DNA of 64,000 nt from contig JBBRBB010000001.1 in assembly GCA_038206235.1 (NCBI GenBank), forward strand, positions 186,001-250,000, read 5' to 3'. This document shows positions 33,773-42,626 of the stretch, piece after piece (within the stretch, counting starts at the first letter, position 1; each line of letters starts with the position of its first letter). A model generated the notes under the pieces. The model saw only the letters and a program-made list of their open reading frames with translations. It searched no databases and was not told the DNA's origin. Both the position numbers and the translations under genes were made by a program. Source of the stretch: JBBRBB01 sp038206235 (lineage in GTDB: Bacteria > Bacteroidota > Bacteroidia > Chitinophagales > Chitinophagaceae).

Positions 33773-34026
33773 TGCATTTTATAAAAGATATAGTAAAGGT
33801 TGAACCTTACAAACTTTCATTAAAGTTTGAAGATGGTTCTGTTCGCATAATTAATTTGGAAGATAAATTGAAGCAGTGGTCGGTTAGTGAAGACAGTATT
33901 TTCAAAACATTATTGAATCCTGAAAAATTTAACCAGGTGAAACTTAATAAAGAATTAGAAACTATTTATTGGGATAATGGGGTGGATTTTTGCCCTGAAA
34001 TGTTATATGAATGGTCTGAATCTTAA
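33769..34026 (+). CDS. DUF2442 domain protein
   Basis: 85 aa, the usual full length of DUF2442. It has VEPYKLSLKFEDGSVRIINL, and WDNGVDFCPEMLYEWSES at the C-terminus, which are family-typical. DUF2442/DUF4160 pairs have been proposed as toxin-antitoxin-like modules; here the DUF4160 partner is only a remnant. It ends 9 bp before sdhB and is probably carried along in the sdh transcript. Confidence 0.82.
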   Translation: MMHFIKDIVKVEPYKLSLKFEDGSVRIINLEDKLKQWSVSEDSIFKTLLNPEKFNQVKLNKELETIYWDNGVDFCPEMLYEWSES

Positions 34027-34035
34027 AGCATGTAG

Positions 34036-34803
34036 ATGGAACATTACACCATGAGCCTCACCTTAAAAGTCTGGCGCCAAAAGAACAGCAAAGAGAAAGG
34101 TCGCTTCGAAACGTACAAGGTTTCAGATATCTCAAGCGAAATGTCTTTTCTCGAAATGTTTGATGTATTGAACGGGCAACTCATTCTTGAAGGCAAAGAC
34201 CCTATTGCCTTTGACCATGATTGCCGCGAAGGCATTTGTGGCATGTGCTCTATGTATATCAATGGTAAACCGCATGGACCATGGAAAGCAAACACTGTTT
34301 GCCAATTGCACATGAGAGCATTTAAAGATGGCGATACGATTGTTGTAGAGCCCTGGCGTGCAAAAGCCTTCCCTGTAATAAAAGATTTAATTGTTGACCG
34401 CTCAGCCTTCGACAGAATAATACAAGCCGGCGGATACATATCAGTAAACACAGGCAATGCCGTTGATGCAAATGCAACTCCTATTGAAAAAGATAAGGCA
34501 GATGCTTCCTTTGCAGCGGCTGCATGCATTGGCTGCGGTGCGTGTGTTGCAGCTTGCAAGAATAGCAGCGCCATGCTATTCGTATCTGCAAAGGTTGCAC
34601 ACCTGGCATTGCTGCCCCAAGGTGAGCCGGAACGTAAGCACCGTGTAATAAATATGGTTGCACAAATGGATAAGGAAGGCTTTGGCGCCTGCACAAACAT
34701 TGGTTCCTGCGAGGCAGCCTGCCCAAAAGAAATTTCATTAAGCAACATAGCCAAACTAAACCAGGAATACTTGCTTGCAAGCTTAACCTTAGAAAAATCA
34801 TAA
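34036..34803 (+). CDS. sdhB: Succinate dehydrogenase iron-sulfur subunit
   Basis: 255 aa (an ATG at 34051 giving MSLTLKVW is an equally good start). The [2Fe-2S] cluster ligands are in DCREGICGMCSMYING plus the later Cys in NTVCQLHMRAF. The C-terminal domain carries CIGCGACVAACKNSSAM and CTNIGSCEAACPKEISL, binding [4Fe-4S] and [3Fe-4S] clusters. It transfers electrons from sdhA to sdhC. A hairpin terminator follows. Confidence 0.95.
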   Translation: MEHYTMSLTLKVWRQKNSKEKGRFETYKVSDISSEMSFLEMFDVLNGQLILEGKDPIAFDHDCREGICGMCSMYINGKPHGPWKANTVCQLHMRAFKDGDTIVVEPWRAKAFPVIKDLIVDRSAFDRIIQAGGYISVNTGNAVDANATPIEKDKADASFAAAACIGCGACVAACKNSSAMLFVSAKVAHLALLPQGEPERKHRVINMVAQMDKEGFGACTNIGSCEAACPKEISLSNIAKLNQEYLLASLTLEKS

Positions 34804-34834
34804 AAAAAGTCACAGTAGTGATTGTAACTTTTTT
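34803..34834. terminator. Bidirectional terminator, sdhB / DUF6496
   Basis: AAAAAAGT and ACTTTTTT arms (8 bp, perfect) around 16 nt that can form an inner CAC/GTG stem. It is placed between convergent genes and has T-runs on both strands. Confidence 0.5.
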
Positions 34835-34863
34835 CAAATGCATAAATACTAATACCGGGTTTT

Positions 34864-35142
34864 TTAAGAACTTTTCTTTGCGGATTTTCTACCACCTTTT
34901 TTTGGTACAGATTTTTTAGGCCTTGATTTTTTTGAACCGCCTTTCTTTGATGCGCTTTTTTTAGAAGCTGCTTTCTTCGGCACTTTTGCTCCTTCCTCCC
35001 TTGCTTCTGATAAGCCAATTGCAATAGCCTGTTTGCGGCTCGTTACTTTTTTACCGCTTCGTCCACTCTTCAACTCACCCCGCTTCATTTCATGCATGGC
35101 TTTTTCTACTTTATCGCCGCTTTTTTTTGAATACTTTGCCAT
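34864..35142 (-). CDS. DUF6496 protein with lysine-rich histone-H1-like tail
   Basis: 92 aa. Residues 1-52 (AKYSKKSGDKVEKAMHEMKR, then SRKQAIAIGLSEAREEGAK) are the DUF6496 core common in Bacteroidota. The remaining 40 residues are low-complexity KKAASKKSASKKGG-type repeats like histone H1 or Hc1 tails, suggesting nonspecific DNA or RNA binding (inference). The stop lies 30 bp from the sdhB terminator on the opposite strand. Confidence 0.78.
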   Translation of the reverse strand: MAKYSKKSGDKVEKAMHEMKRGELKSGRSGKKVTSRKQAIAIGLSEAREEGAKVPKKAASKKSASKKGGSKKSRPKKSVPKKGGRKSAKKSS

Positions 35143-35244
35143 AGATTTTTTTTTGATTTAATAGATTAGTTTGTCAGTAATAATATTACAAACTACCTGC
35201 CATTTTAAAAAAGGATTATTGTGTACAAAGATTTTATGAACTTT

Positions 35245-35400
35245 GAACTAAAACCTCACAGGTTTACAAAATTTGTGAGGTTTGTGTAACATTTTGATTT
35301 ATGAACAATACAATTCCTTTAGGAACTAAAACCTCACAGGTTTACAAAACCTGTGAGGTTTATGTAACACTTTGATTTATGAATTATACTGTTCCTTCCG
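35245..35400. repeat. 78-bp tandem duplication containing a palindrome and a gene start
   Basis: Two copies, 35245-35322 and 35323-35400, differing at about a dozen positions. Each contains a palindrome (AACCTCACAGGTTT, a 3-nt loop, then its complement; imperfect in copy 1) followed by ATG plus the first codons of the glyoxalase-fold gene. Copy 1 encodes MNNTIPLGTK, copy 2 the true start MNYTVPSGTR. The duplication therefore copied the leader and the first codons. Confidence 0.85.
35301..35375 (+). other. Short leader ORF created by the duplication
   Basis: From ATG at 35301 the frame runs MNNTIPLGTKTSQVYKTCEV and on to a TGA at 35373-35375, just 3 bp before the real glyoxalase start at 35379. 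It could act as an upstream ORF influencing translation, or be meaningless. Confidence 0.35.
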
Positions 35401-35864
35401 GCACAAGAATTGGCCACGTTCATCTAAAAGTTTCTGATATTGATAAAGCATTAAGCTTTTACAAAGATTTATTAGGGTTTGAAATAATGCAGTTCGGGGG
35501 CACACAGGCCGCATTCATTTCAGCAGGAGGTTATCATCATCATATAGGTTTAAACACATGGTACAGTAAAGGAGCGCAGCCTGCACCCAAACGCTCTGCA
35601 GGCTTGTTTCATACAGCAATTCTTTATCCGGCAAGAAAAGATTTGGCAATGATTTTAAAAAGATTAATTGATGCTAAGTATCCTTTAACAGGCACTGCAG
35701 ATCATGGAGTATCAGAAGCCATTTATTTAGATGACCCTGATGGAAATGGCGTAGAGCTTTATTGGGACAAACCTAAAGAGCAATGGCCTCTTGATGAAAA
35801 CGGAAATGTGCAAATGGGGACTGAACATCTCGATATTGAAAACTTGTTAGCAGAACTTAAATGA
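35379..35864 (+). CDS. VOC/glyoxalase-fold protein (dioxygenase-like)
   Basis: 161 aa. Two beta-alpha-beta-beta-beta modules: IGHVHLKVSDIDKALSFYKD at the N-terminus and the second from GLFHTAILYPARKDLAMILK. Metal-ligand candidates are His14 in GHVHLKV, His in FHTAILYP, and Glu in GNGVELYWD. The layout matches catechol-2,3-dioxygenase-like CatE proteins of the VOC superfamily, but the substrate cannot be inferred. The start is fixed by the MNYTVPSGTRIGH sequence and by the 78-bp duplication ahead of it. Confidence 0.82.
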   Translation: MNYTVPSGTRIGHVHLKVSDIDKALSFYKDLLGFEIMQFGGTQAAFISAGGYHHHIGLNTWYSKGAQPAPKRSAGLFHTAILYPARKDLAMILKRLIDAKYPLTGTADHGVSEAIYLDDPDGNGVELYWDKPKEQWPLDENGNVQMGTEHLDIENLLAELK

Positions 35865-35909
35865 TGAAGCAACTGCAATATTTGTAAATTACATTTCAAA
35901 TTAATTGTT

Positions 35910-38066
35910 ATGACAAATAAATTCCTTGCTATAATTTTTTTAATAGCTATCGCAATCCCCTGCAATAGCCAGACAGAACTTAAACACAAAACATATCAAT
36001 GGTCAAGCATTCAGCCGCCTGTGGCAGAAATGAAACCTTATCAACGCATTATGCATAGCGATACGGTAACAGATAATTATTACTGGATGATTGACTATTT
36101 TAAACAGGGTGCCGACAGCACAAAGGTTGTTGATTACCTGAAAGCAGAAAATGCATATCTCGATAACATGATGAGTGGCACAAAAACACTGCAGCAGAAT
36201 TTGTTTACTGAAATGAAGAGCCGCATAAAAGAGCAGGATGAGTCTGTGCCTTATTTAAAAAATGGATATTACTATTATACAAGAACAGAGAATGGCAAAC
36301 AATATTATAAATTTTGCCGTAAGAAGGAAAGCCTGAATGCGAAAGAAGAAGTGCTGCTCGATGTGGATGAAATGGCTGCTAGTCATCCATACTATTCAGC
36401 AACAGGATTTGATATTAGTGATGATAATAAGTTGCTTGCTTATGCAGTAGATACCGTTTCCCGCCGTCAATACACCATTTATATTAAAAATCTTGAAACA
36501 GGAGAGATATATAAAGATGCAATTGCATTAACGAATGGAAATATTTCGTGGGCAGCCGATAACAAAACCCTGTTTTACACTGCCAATAATCCGGTAACAC
36601 TCTTATCAGAGAAAATAAAACGTCATACATTAAATACTGACGCAGCGCAGGATGTTATCGTATATGATGAGCAGGATAAATCAAACTATATTGGGGTATG
36701 GAAATCCAAATCGGGCAAATACATTTTTATTTATTCCGGCGGAACACTTTCATCTGAAACAAGGTTTATTGATGCTCATCAGCCCAACGCTGATTTTAAG
36801 GTTTTTCAGCCACGCATGAAAGAAGTGTTATACGATGTTACGGCTCTGAACGACAAATTTCTCATCGTTACAAATTGGAATGCAAAAAATTTTCGCCTGA
36901 TGGAATGCTCTCTAAATAATCCAGACAGCGCCAACTGGAAAGAAGTGATTCCGCATCGCACTGATGTATTGCTTTCGGGGGTGGAAGAATTTAAAAATTT
37001 TTTAGTGATCTCTGAGCGTAAGAATGGATTGATTCAATTGCGTATTCGCAATCTTAATTCTGGTAGTGAACACTATCTTGACTTTGGCGAGCCTGCCTAT
37101 TTAGCTTATGTAAGCACGAATGCAGAATATAACAGTAGTATACTGCGCTATGGTTATGCCTCGCTTACTACTCCTAATTCTACTTATGATTATAACATGA
37201 ATACAAAAGAAAAAAAATTAATGAAGCGGCAGGAAGTTGTGGGCGGATATAATCCCGATGAGTATGTAACAGAGAGATTATATGCTACTGCAAGAGACGG
37301 CGTTAAAATTCCAATTTCAATAGTATATAAAAAAGGGTTTAAGAAAGATGGAAACGCTCCTGTATTGCTGTATGCTTATGGTTCGTATGGCGCCAGTACA
37401 GATGCCTCATTTAGCAGCAACAGGTTGAGCTTATTGAACAGAGGTTTTTGCTATGCAATTGCACACATTCGCGGTGGGCAGGAAATGGGAAGGCAATGGT
37501 ATGAAGAAGGCAAGATGATGAAGAAGAAAAATACTTTTACAGATTTCATTGACTGTGCAGAATATCTCGTTGCACAAAAATATACAAGCAAGGAACATCT
37601 GTATGCATTAGGTGCCAGTGCCGGCGGATTGCTGATGGGCGCAGTTACCACAATGCGCCCCGATTTATGGCATGGAGTAATTGCCGTTGTTCCGTTTGTA
37701 GATGTAGTAAATACGATGCTTGATGAAAGTATTCCCCTTACCACCAATGAATTTGATGAATGGGGGAATCCGAAAAATAAAGAGGCTTATATGTACATGA
37801 AAAGTTATTCGCCTTATGAAAATGTGGAAAGAAAAGCTTACCCAAACCTATTAGTTACAACCGGTTTGCATGATAGTCAGGTACAATATTTTGAGCCTGC
37901 TAAATGGGTTGCCAAGATGCGGGCTATGAAAACGGATAACAATGTGATACTGCTGCACACCAATATGGATTATGGTCATGGTGGTGCATCGGGCAGGTTT
38001 GATTATTTGAAAGATATTGCATTGCAGTATGCTTTCCTGTTTACGCTTGAAGGAATAAATGAATAG
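35910..38066 (+). CDS. Prolyl oligopeptidase family serine peptidase (S9A, oligopeptidase B-like)
   Basis: 718 aa with a signal peptide (NKFLAIIFLIAIAIPCNSQ), so periplasmic. An N-terminal seven-bladed propeller (about 60-430; PYQRIMHSDTVTDNYYWM starts it) covers a C-terminal alpha/beta-hydrolase. The nucleophile Ser is in ALGASAGGLLMGA near residue 573, the acid Asp in TTGLHDSQV and the His in YGHGG near the end. It cleaves short peptides after basic or proline residues in relatives. It stands alone, with the methyltransferase gene 9 bp downstream. Confidence 0.9.
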   Translation: MTNKFLAIIFLIAIAIPCNSQTELKHKTYQWSSIQPPVAEMKPYQRIMHSDTVTDNYYWMIDYFKQGADSTKVVDYLKAENAYLDNMMSGTKTLQQNLFTEMKSRIKEQDESVPYLKNGYYYYTRTENGKQYYKFCRKKESLNAKEEVLLDVDEMAASHPYYSATGFDISDDNKLLAYAVDTVSRRQYTIYIKNLETGEIYKDAIALTNGNISWAADNKTLFYTANNPVTLLSEKIKRHTLNTDAAQDVIVYDEQDKSNYIGVWKSKSGKYIFIYSGGTLSSETRFIDAHQPNADFKVFQPRMKEVLYDVTALNDKFLIVTNWNAKNFRLMECSLNNPDSANWKEVIPHRTDVLLSGVEEFKNFLVISERKNGLIQLRIRNLNSGSEHYLDFGEPAYLAYVSTNAEYNSSILRYGYASLTTPNSTYDYNMNTKEKKLMKRQEVVGGYNPDEYVTERLYATARDGVKIPISIVYKKGFKKDGNAPVLLYAYGSYGASTDASFSSNRLSLLNRGFCYAIAHIRGGQEMGRQWYEEGKMMKKKNTFTDFIDCAEYLVAQKYTSKEHLYALGASAGGLLMGAVTTMRPDLWHGVIAVVPFVDVVNTMLDESIPLTTNEFDEWGNPKNKEAYMYMKSYSPYENVERKAYPNLLVTTGLHDSQVQYFEPAKWVAKMRAMKTDNNVILLHTNMDYGHGGASGRFDYLKDIALQYAFLFTLEGINE

Positions 38067-38075
38067 TGCTTGCAA

Positions 38076-38891
38076 ATGGCTAATTCTTATTTCCGGTTTA
38101 AACAATTCACGATACAGCAGGATAAATGTGCAATGAAAGTTTGCACAGATGCGTGTTTGTTTGGCGCATGGGTTGCTGAAAGAGTTGACAGTTGGCAGTT
38201 GACAGTTGACAGAGTTTTAGACATTGGCACGGGAACAGGATTGCTTTCGTTAATGCTTGCGCAGAAATTTTCAAATGGATGTATTGATGCGGTTGAAATT
38301 GATGAAGCATCGGCACAGCAGGCGAAAGAAAATTTTGAAGCATCACCCTGGAGCGAAAGATTAAATCTTTATCATACATCAATTCAAGCATTCTCACAAA
38401 ATGCTGCTATCAGCAATTCAGCAATAGAACAATTCAACAATTCAGCAATTCAGCAATTCAACTTATCAACCAATCAACCTATCAACCAATCAACTCCTTA
38501 CAACCTCATCATATCAAATCCTCCATTCTTTGAAAACGATTTAAAAAGCCTTAGTGAAAAAAGAAATCTTGCATTGCATTGTGAAGCATTGAGCTTGCAG
38601 GAATTACTATCATCCACAAAAAAACTACTTGTACATGACGGACACTTTGCTCTATTGCTTCCGTATCATCGCTCAACTTATTTTGAAAATCTTGCTGTTG
38701 CAAATGAGTTTTATCTGAAACAAAAAGTTTTGATAAAACAAACATCAGCGCATAATTATTTTAGAAGCATACTATTTTTTTCCCGGCAGCCTTCAGCAAT
38801 TAATCAATCAGAAATAACCATTATGAATAACAATAATCAATACACAAAAGAATTTATTGAATTGCTTGCAGATTATTATTTCAGTCCATGA
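38076..38891 (+). CDS. tRNA1(Val) (adenine(37)-N6)-methyltransferase-like (TrmN6/YfiC)
   Basis: 271 aa from the ATG at 38076 (the TTG at 38070 is less likely). The family start NSYFRFKQFTIQQDKCAMKV, the SAM site VLDIGTGTGLLSLMLAQ and the N6-adenine catalytic motif IISNPPFFEND are all present. Two low-complexity segments interrupt the fold: VDSWQLTVDRV (residues 41-50, DNA 38184-38212) and a Gln/Asn/Ser-rich stretch at about residues 115-140 (DNA 38412-38494). Both are filler-type repeats inserted in frame, which makes the protein longer than the usual 235-245 aa. Confidence 0.82.
   Translation: MANSYFRFKQFTIQQDKCAMKVCTDACLFGAWVAERVDSWQLTVDRVLDIGTGTGLLSLMLAQKFSNGCIDAVEIDEASAQQAKENFEASPWSERLNLYHTSIQAFSQNAAISNSAIEQFNNSAIQQFNLSTNQPINQSTPYNLIISNPPFFENDLKSLSEKRNLALHCEALSLQELLSSTKKLLVHDGHFALLLPYHRSTYFENLAVANEFYLKQKVLIKQTSAHNYFRSILFFSRQPSAINQSEITIMNNNNQYTKEFIELLADYYFSP
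38184..38212. repeat. Filler repeat inside the trmN6-like gene (1)
   Basis: GTTGACAGTTGGCAGTTGAC-type units, the reverse complement of the CAACTGCCAACT filler found at 24842-24890. The length keeps the reading frame open. Confidence 0.75.
38412..38494. repeat. Filler repeat inside the trmN6-like gene (2)
   Basis: About 80 bp of AATTCAGCA / AATTCAACA units passing into CAACC(A/T)ATCAAC units, translated as a Gln/Asn/Ser-rich insert between the SAM-binding strands and the NPPF motif. The reading frame is kept. Confidence 0.75.
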
Positions 38892-38931
38892 AATATTTTT
38901 TACTCTTACTTACTTTGGTAACAATATTGCT

Positions 38932-40146
38932 ATGAATACACCCATGAATAATAATAATGCATACAAAGAAAATAATCAACATTCATTTGAAAATCCCTTC
39001 TCCTCTTTCTGGATGGCCGGTTTTGAATGCACAGATAAATTAAACGTTTTTGGCAATCGCGTTGATTTTGTAAATGTAACCGGTCATCTGCAATTGCTTG
39101 ATGAAGACTACAAGCGGTTACTGCCTTTTAATATGCGAACTATCAGAGAGGGTATTCGCTGGAGCGAGACAGAAAAAAGACCCTATCAATATGACTGGAA
39201 TGTTGCAGAGAAAATGATGCAATGCGCCAAAGCAAATGGCATTTCAATATTATGGGATATGTGTCATTTTGGTTTTCCGGATGACCTTACTCCGCTTCAT
39301 CCGCATTTTGCAAAAAGATTCACCGCATTTTGCAGCGCGTTTGTAAAATTTTACCGCTCAAAAGTTCCCGATGGTTCTTTGGTTGTTACTCCCATTAATG
39401 AAGTAAATTTTTTATCATGGCTTGGGGGTGAAGCAAAAGGCACTACGCCTTATTGTACAAAACAGGGATGGGAAGTAAAATATAATTTAATGCGTGCTTA
39501 CATAGAAGCGGTTGCAGCTATGCGTGAAACTGATCCTTCTATACGCATTCTCACAACAGAGCCTTTGGTAAACCAGGTTCCGCCGCTCAATGCAACGGAG
39601 CAACAAATAGCTGAAGCAAAAAAAAATCATGAATTTCAATATCAGGCAATGGATATTTTGTGCGGACGTTTAGCTCCTGAGCTTGGCGGCAGGCCTGAAT
39701 ACCTCGATATTTCGGGATTAAATTATTATTACAACAATCAATGGATAAGTGGCACTGCGCAGTTTTTATTTTGGGCAAATAATCCTCCTGACCCGCGGTG
39801 GCGACCCTTGCGAAGTTTGCTCACAGAAGCTTATGACCGCTATAAACGCCCTATTGCACTAACAGAAACCAGTCACTGTGGTATTGACCGGCCAAACTGG
39901 ATGCGCTTTGTTGCTGAAGAGTGTGCCGCCGTGCTGCAGCAAAATATTCCGTTATGGGGCATTTGCCAATACCCTGTAATTGACCGGCCAGACTGGGACC
40001 ATTTTGGGCCGGGGCTTGTATGCGGGTTATGGGATGTTGACTGGCAAAATGGCCTGCAAAGAATATTGCATCAGCCGTTAGCGAATGAATTTAAAGAATC
40101 GCAGGCGTTAATAGAAAATGCACTTCAAAAAGAAATTGCTGTTTAA
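38932..40146 (+). CDS. Clan-A glycoside hydrolase (beta-glucosidase-like)
   Basis: 404 aa from the ATG at 38932 (38944 is the next choice; an earlier start at 38857 would overlap the methyltransferase gene). The (beta/alpha)8 barrel shows the conserved acid/base region VVTPINEVNFLSWLGG (Asn-Glu near residue 164) and the nucleophile in IALTETSHCG near residue 310. SGLNYYYNNQW between them is GH1/GH5-like. No signal peptide is seen, so it is cytoplasmic. The exact GH family and substrate are uncertain. Confidence 0.75.
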   Translation: MNTPMNNNNAYKENNQHSFENPFSSFWMAGFECTDKLNVFGNRVDFVNVTGHLQLLDEDYKRLLPFNMRTIREGIRWSETEKRPYQYDWNVAEKMMQCAKANGISILWDMCHFGFPDDLTPLHPHFAKRFTAFCSAFVKFYRSKVPDGSLVVTPINEVNFLSWLGGEAKGTTPYCTKQGWEVKYNLMRAYIEAVAAMRETDPSIRILTTEPLVNQVPPLNATEQQIAEAKKNHEFQYQAMDILCGRLAPELGGRPEYLDISGLNYYYNNQWISGTAQFLFWANNPPDPRWRPLRSLLTEAYDRYKRPIALTETSHCGIDRPNWMRFVAEECAAVLQQNIPLWGICQYPVIDRPDWDHFGPGLVCGLWDVDWQNGLQRILHQPLANEFKESQALIENALQKEIAV

Positions 40147-40413
40147 GATTTGGAATCATTTTTCATTGCGTTGCTTCCTTTTTCATTGACATTAATTCTT
40201 TGTTCCATTTATTTGATATTAATTGTTATTGAATGTTTGAATTACACTCTAATTACGAATGAGGTTAAAGAAACTGGACACTGCTTGAAACACATTTTCT
40301 CCTTCTATTCGTAAAATTTAATCACAATTATTTAGGTAAAAATTTATTTTGCATCCGTTATTGTATGGATGATTTTTATTTGCTTTAACCATTTTGATGC
40401 CTAAACTTGTAAA

Positions 40414-40698
40414 ATGATACTATTTTGGATTCTCTGGGTAATAGATGCTATTGTTGAATTAATTAGTATATATTTTTTCTTTATAGGATTAGCAGATGGC
40501 AGTGTAGCATCTTCCAACATGGCGCTTTGGCTTATAATATTACTTGCTTTAGCTGCAATCCTTGGTGGAAGTGTATATTTGAAATCTTCCGGCCGGATAA
40601 CGCCAGCCAATTTACTTTTATCCGTAGTTGCAATACCTGCATTATTATTCGGCTTATATTTTTTGGTGGCCATTTTTGGGGGAGGCCCCTGGAATTAA
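40414..40698 (+). CDS. Small membrane protein
   Basis: 94 aa with three hydrophobic segments (about 2-24, 34-52 and 67-90) and few charges. The topology suggests an inner-membrane protein. No family was recognised. The gene stands alone between the glycosidase and the propeller protein; the 267-bp upstream gap shows no clear signal. Confidence 0.5.
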   Translation: MILFWILWVIDAIVELISIYFFFIGLADGSVASSNMALWLIILLALAAILGGSVYLKSSGRITPANLLLSVVAIPALLFGLYFLVAIFGGGPWN

Positions 40699-40824
40699 TA
40701 AAGAGCAACATCAGCAAACATTATAACTTAAACGCCCCTTCATTTTTCTATACCTGCTTGCTATTATGCGGTACAAGGCAACTTCTGCTAAGCTTTATCA
40801 GTTTCAATTAATAAACTTTTCAAT

Positions 40825-42510
40825 ATGAAAAAGATATTTATCACTGCCTCACTTATATTTTTTGCATCTGCCCTGTTTGCACAGCAACAGAGAGTAGTAC
40901 GCTATAATGGAAACGCCAATGGAATGGATGAAATTAAAGATATGGTTATAGATAATGCCGGCAATGTATATGTAACAGGCTATGCGGATATGGGTGCAGG
41001 CAGTTTTGATTACATCACCATTAAATACAACACAAATGGTGTGAGGCAATGGATGGCTCAATACAACGGCACCGGAAACGGAAGCGATATCCCCAATGCA
41101 ATTTTTGTAGATAAGAACGGTTATGTGTATGTAACAGGCGCCAGCAACCGCGTAACCGGGGCTATTTTCGATCTTGATGCAACCACAATTAAATACAGCC
41201 CGCAGGGAGTACAGTTATGGGTGATGAGATATGACGATGCAAGCCATAAAACAGATGGAGGAAATGATATAATAGTTGATGCGCTGAATAATGTATACGT
41301 TACCGGCTATGCCACAATCACTCATGGTTCTTCTTATGCACGAAAAGATTATTTAACTATAAAATATTCCTCCGCAGGCGACCAGCTGTGGTTAGTTACC
41401 TATAATGGGCCCGTTAATAATGATGATGATGAAGCTGTGGAGCTTGGACTTGATGCTGCAGGAAACCTGTATGTTACAGGCACAAGCTTTGCCGGCAGCG
41501 ATCCCGAAGGCGAAGATGATTATCTCACTATTAAATATAATCCACAGGGTGTGCAGCAATGGACTGCAAGATATAATGGCCCTATAAGCGAACCCGATAT
41601 TGCAATGGGTCTTGCCGTTGATGATGCAGGGAATACGTATGTAACAGGTTACAGCCGCGGAAGCACAGACTTTGATTATGCCACGGTTAAATATAACACC
41701 AGCGGTGTGCAGCAATGGGTGGCACGGCACAACGGGACGGCTAACTCATTTGATATTGCTTACGATATTGCTGTTGATAATTCAGGGAACGTTTATGTAA
41801 CCGGAGGAGATGAAGCGGTAATCTATAACTCCGATTATCGCACAATAAAATATAATTCTGCAGGGCAGGAACAATGGTCTGCGCGTTATAATGGCTCTGC
41901 CAATGGTCACGACGAAGCGTATGCCCTCACTCTTGACCAATATGGCAATGTTTACATAACAGGGTATAGCACAGGCAGCAGATTTTATTGGGATATAGTG
42001 TCAATTATGTATTCTGCATCGGGCATGCAGAAGGCAGTGAAAGTTTATAATGGACCCAAAGACAGTTCTGATGCGGGCAATGCTATAGCACTGGATCCAT
42101 CAGGAAATGTGTATGTTGCCGGCGCTTCAGCAGGCAGAGGTACAGCCTGGGATTTTACTGCAATAAAATATATTGCTCCCGGCGGCACTAGCGATTTCGC
42201 AAGTAACAATGCACCGGTTTCTAAAAATTTAATTCAAAATACACAAAAGTCGTTTGGCATTTTACAAATTTATCCTAATCCCATAAAGGATGCTGCGAGC
42301 ATCCGCTTTAAAATTGCAACGAACAACAAAGTAAAGCTGAACATTTACGATGCAACAGGAAATGAAATTGTAATACTGAGAGATGAAGAATTAAAAGCAG
42401 GCACTTATGAAGCCCACTGGGAAGTAGATCATTTATTGCCCGGTGTATATTATTGCAGGCTGCAATGCGGCGAATTGCAGAATGTAAAGAGAATCGTAAT
42501 AAACAGGTGA
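40825..42510 (+). CDS. SBBP-repeat beta-propeller protein with T9SS sorting domain
   Basis: 561 aa, secreted. Signal peptide MKKIFITASLIFFASALFAQ. Residues 20-455 hold about eight copies of a 50-residue SBBP unit (GNVYVTGYA, then TIKYNTNGVRQWMAQYNGTG), expected to form a propeller. Residues 478-561 (ILQIYPNPIKDAASIRFKIA to NVKRIVINR) are a type A T9SS C-terminal domain, so the product should be exported by type IX secretion and possibly anchored on the surface. Function of the propeller is unknown; adhesion or polysaccharide binding is plausible. Confidence 0.88.
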   Translation: MKKIFITASLIFFASALFAQQQRVVRYNGNANGMDEIKDMVIDNAGNVYVTGYADMGAGSFDYITIKYNTNGVRQWMAQYNGTGNGSDIPNAIFVDKNGYVYVTGASNRVTGAIFDLDATTIKYSPQGVQLWVMRYDDASHKTDGGNDIIVDALNNVYVTGYATITHGSSYARKDYLTIKYSSAGDQLWLVTYNGPVNNDDDEAVELGLDAAGNLYVTGTSFAGSDPEGEDDYLTIKYNPQGVQQWTARYNGPISEPDIAMGLAVDDAGNTYVTGYSRGSTDFDYATVKYNTSGVQQWVARHNGTANSFDIAYDIAVDNSGNVYVTGGDEAVIYNSDYRTIKYNSAGQEQWSARYNGSANGHDEAYALTLDQYGNVYITGYSTGSRFYWDIVSIMYSASGMQKAVKVYNGPKDSSDAGNAIALDPSGNVYVAGASAGRGTAWDFTAIKYIAPGGTSDFASNNAPVSKNLIQNTQKSFGILQIYPNPIKDAASIRFKIATNNKVKLNIYDATGNEIVILRDEELKAGTYEAHWEVDHLLPGVYYCRLQCGELQNVKRIVINR

Positions 42511-42626
42511 TAAACATATATGCAGCCTGGGGTGCATAATTACTATTGCACCCGATTATCATCGCTCCGATATCTGAATAGTTCTCCCCCCCAAATGATG
42601 CATCGCATAAAATTTTTCTCCCCAAC

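Noticed and set aside
34044..35024. Long minus-strand open frame of 326 codons opposite sdhB
   Set aside because: It is antisense to the highly conserved sdhB and to the DUF6496 gene frame; its composition reflects those genes and no domain was seen.
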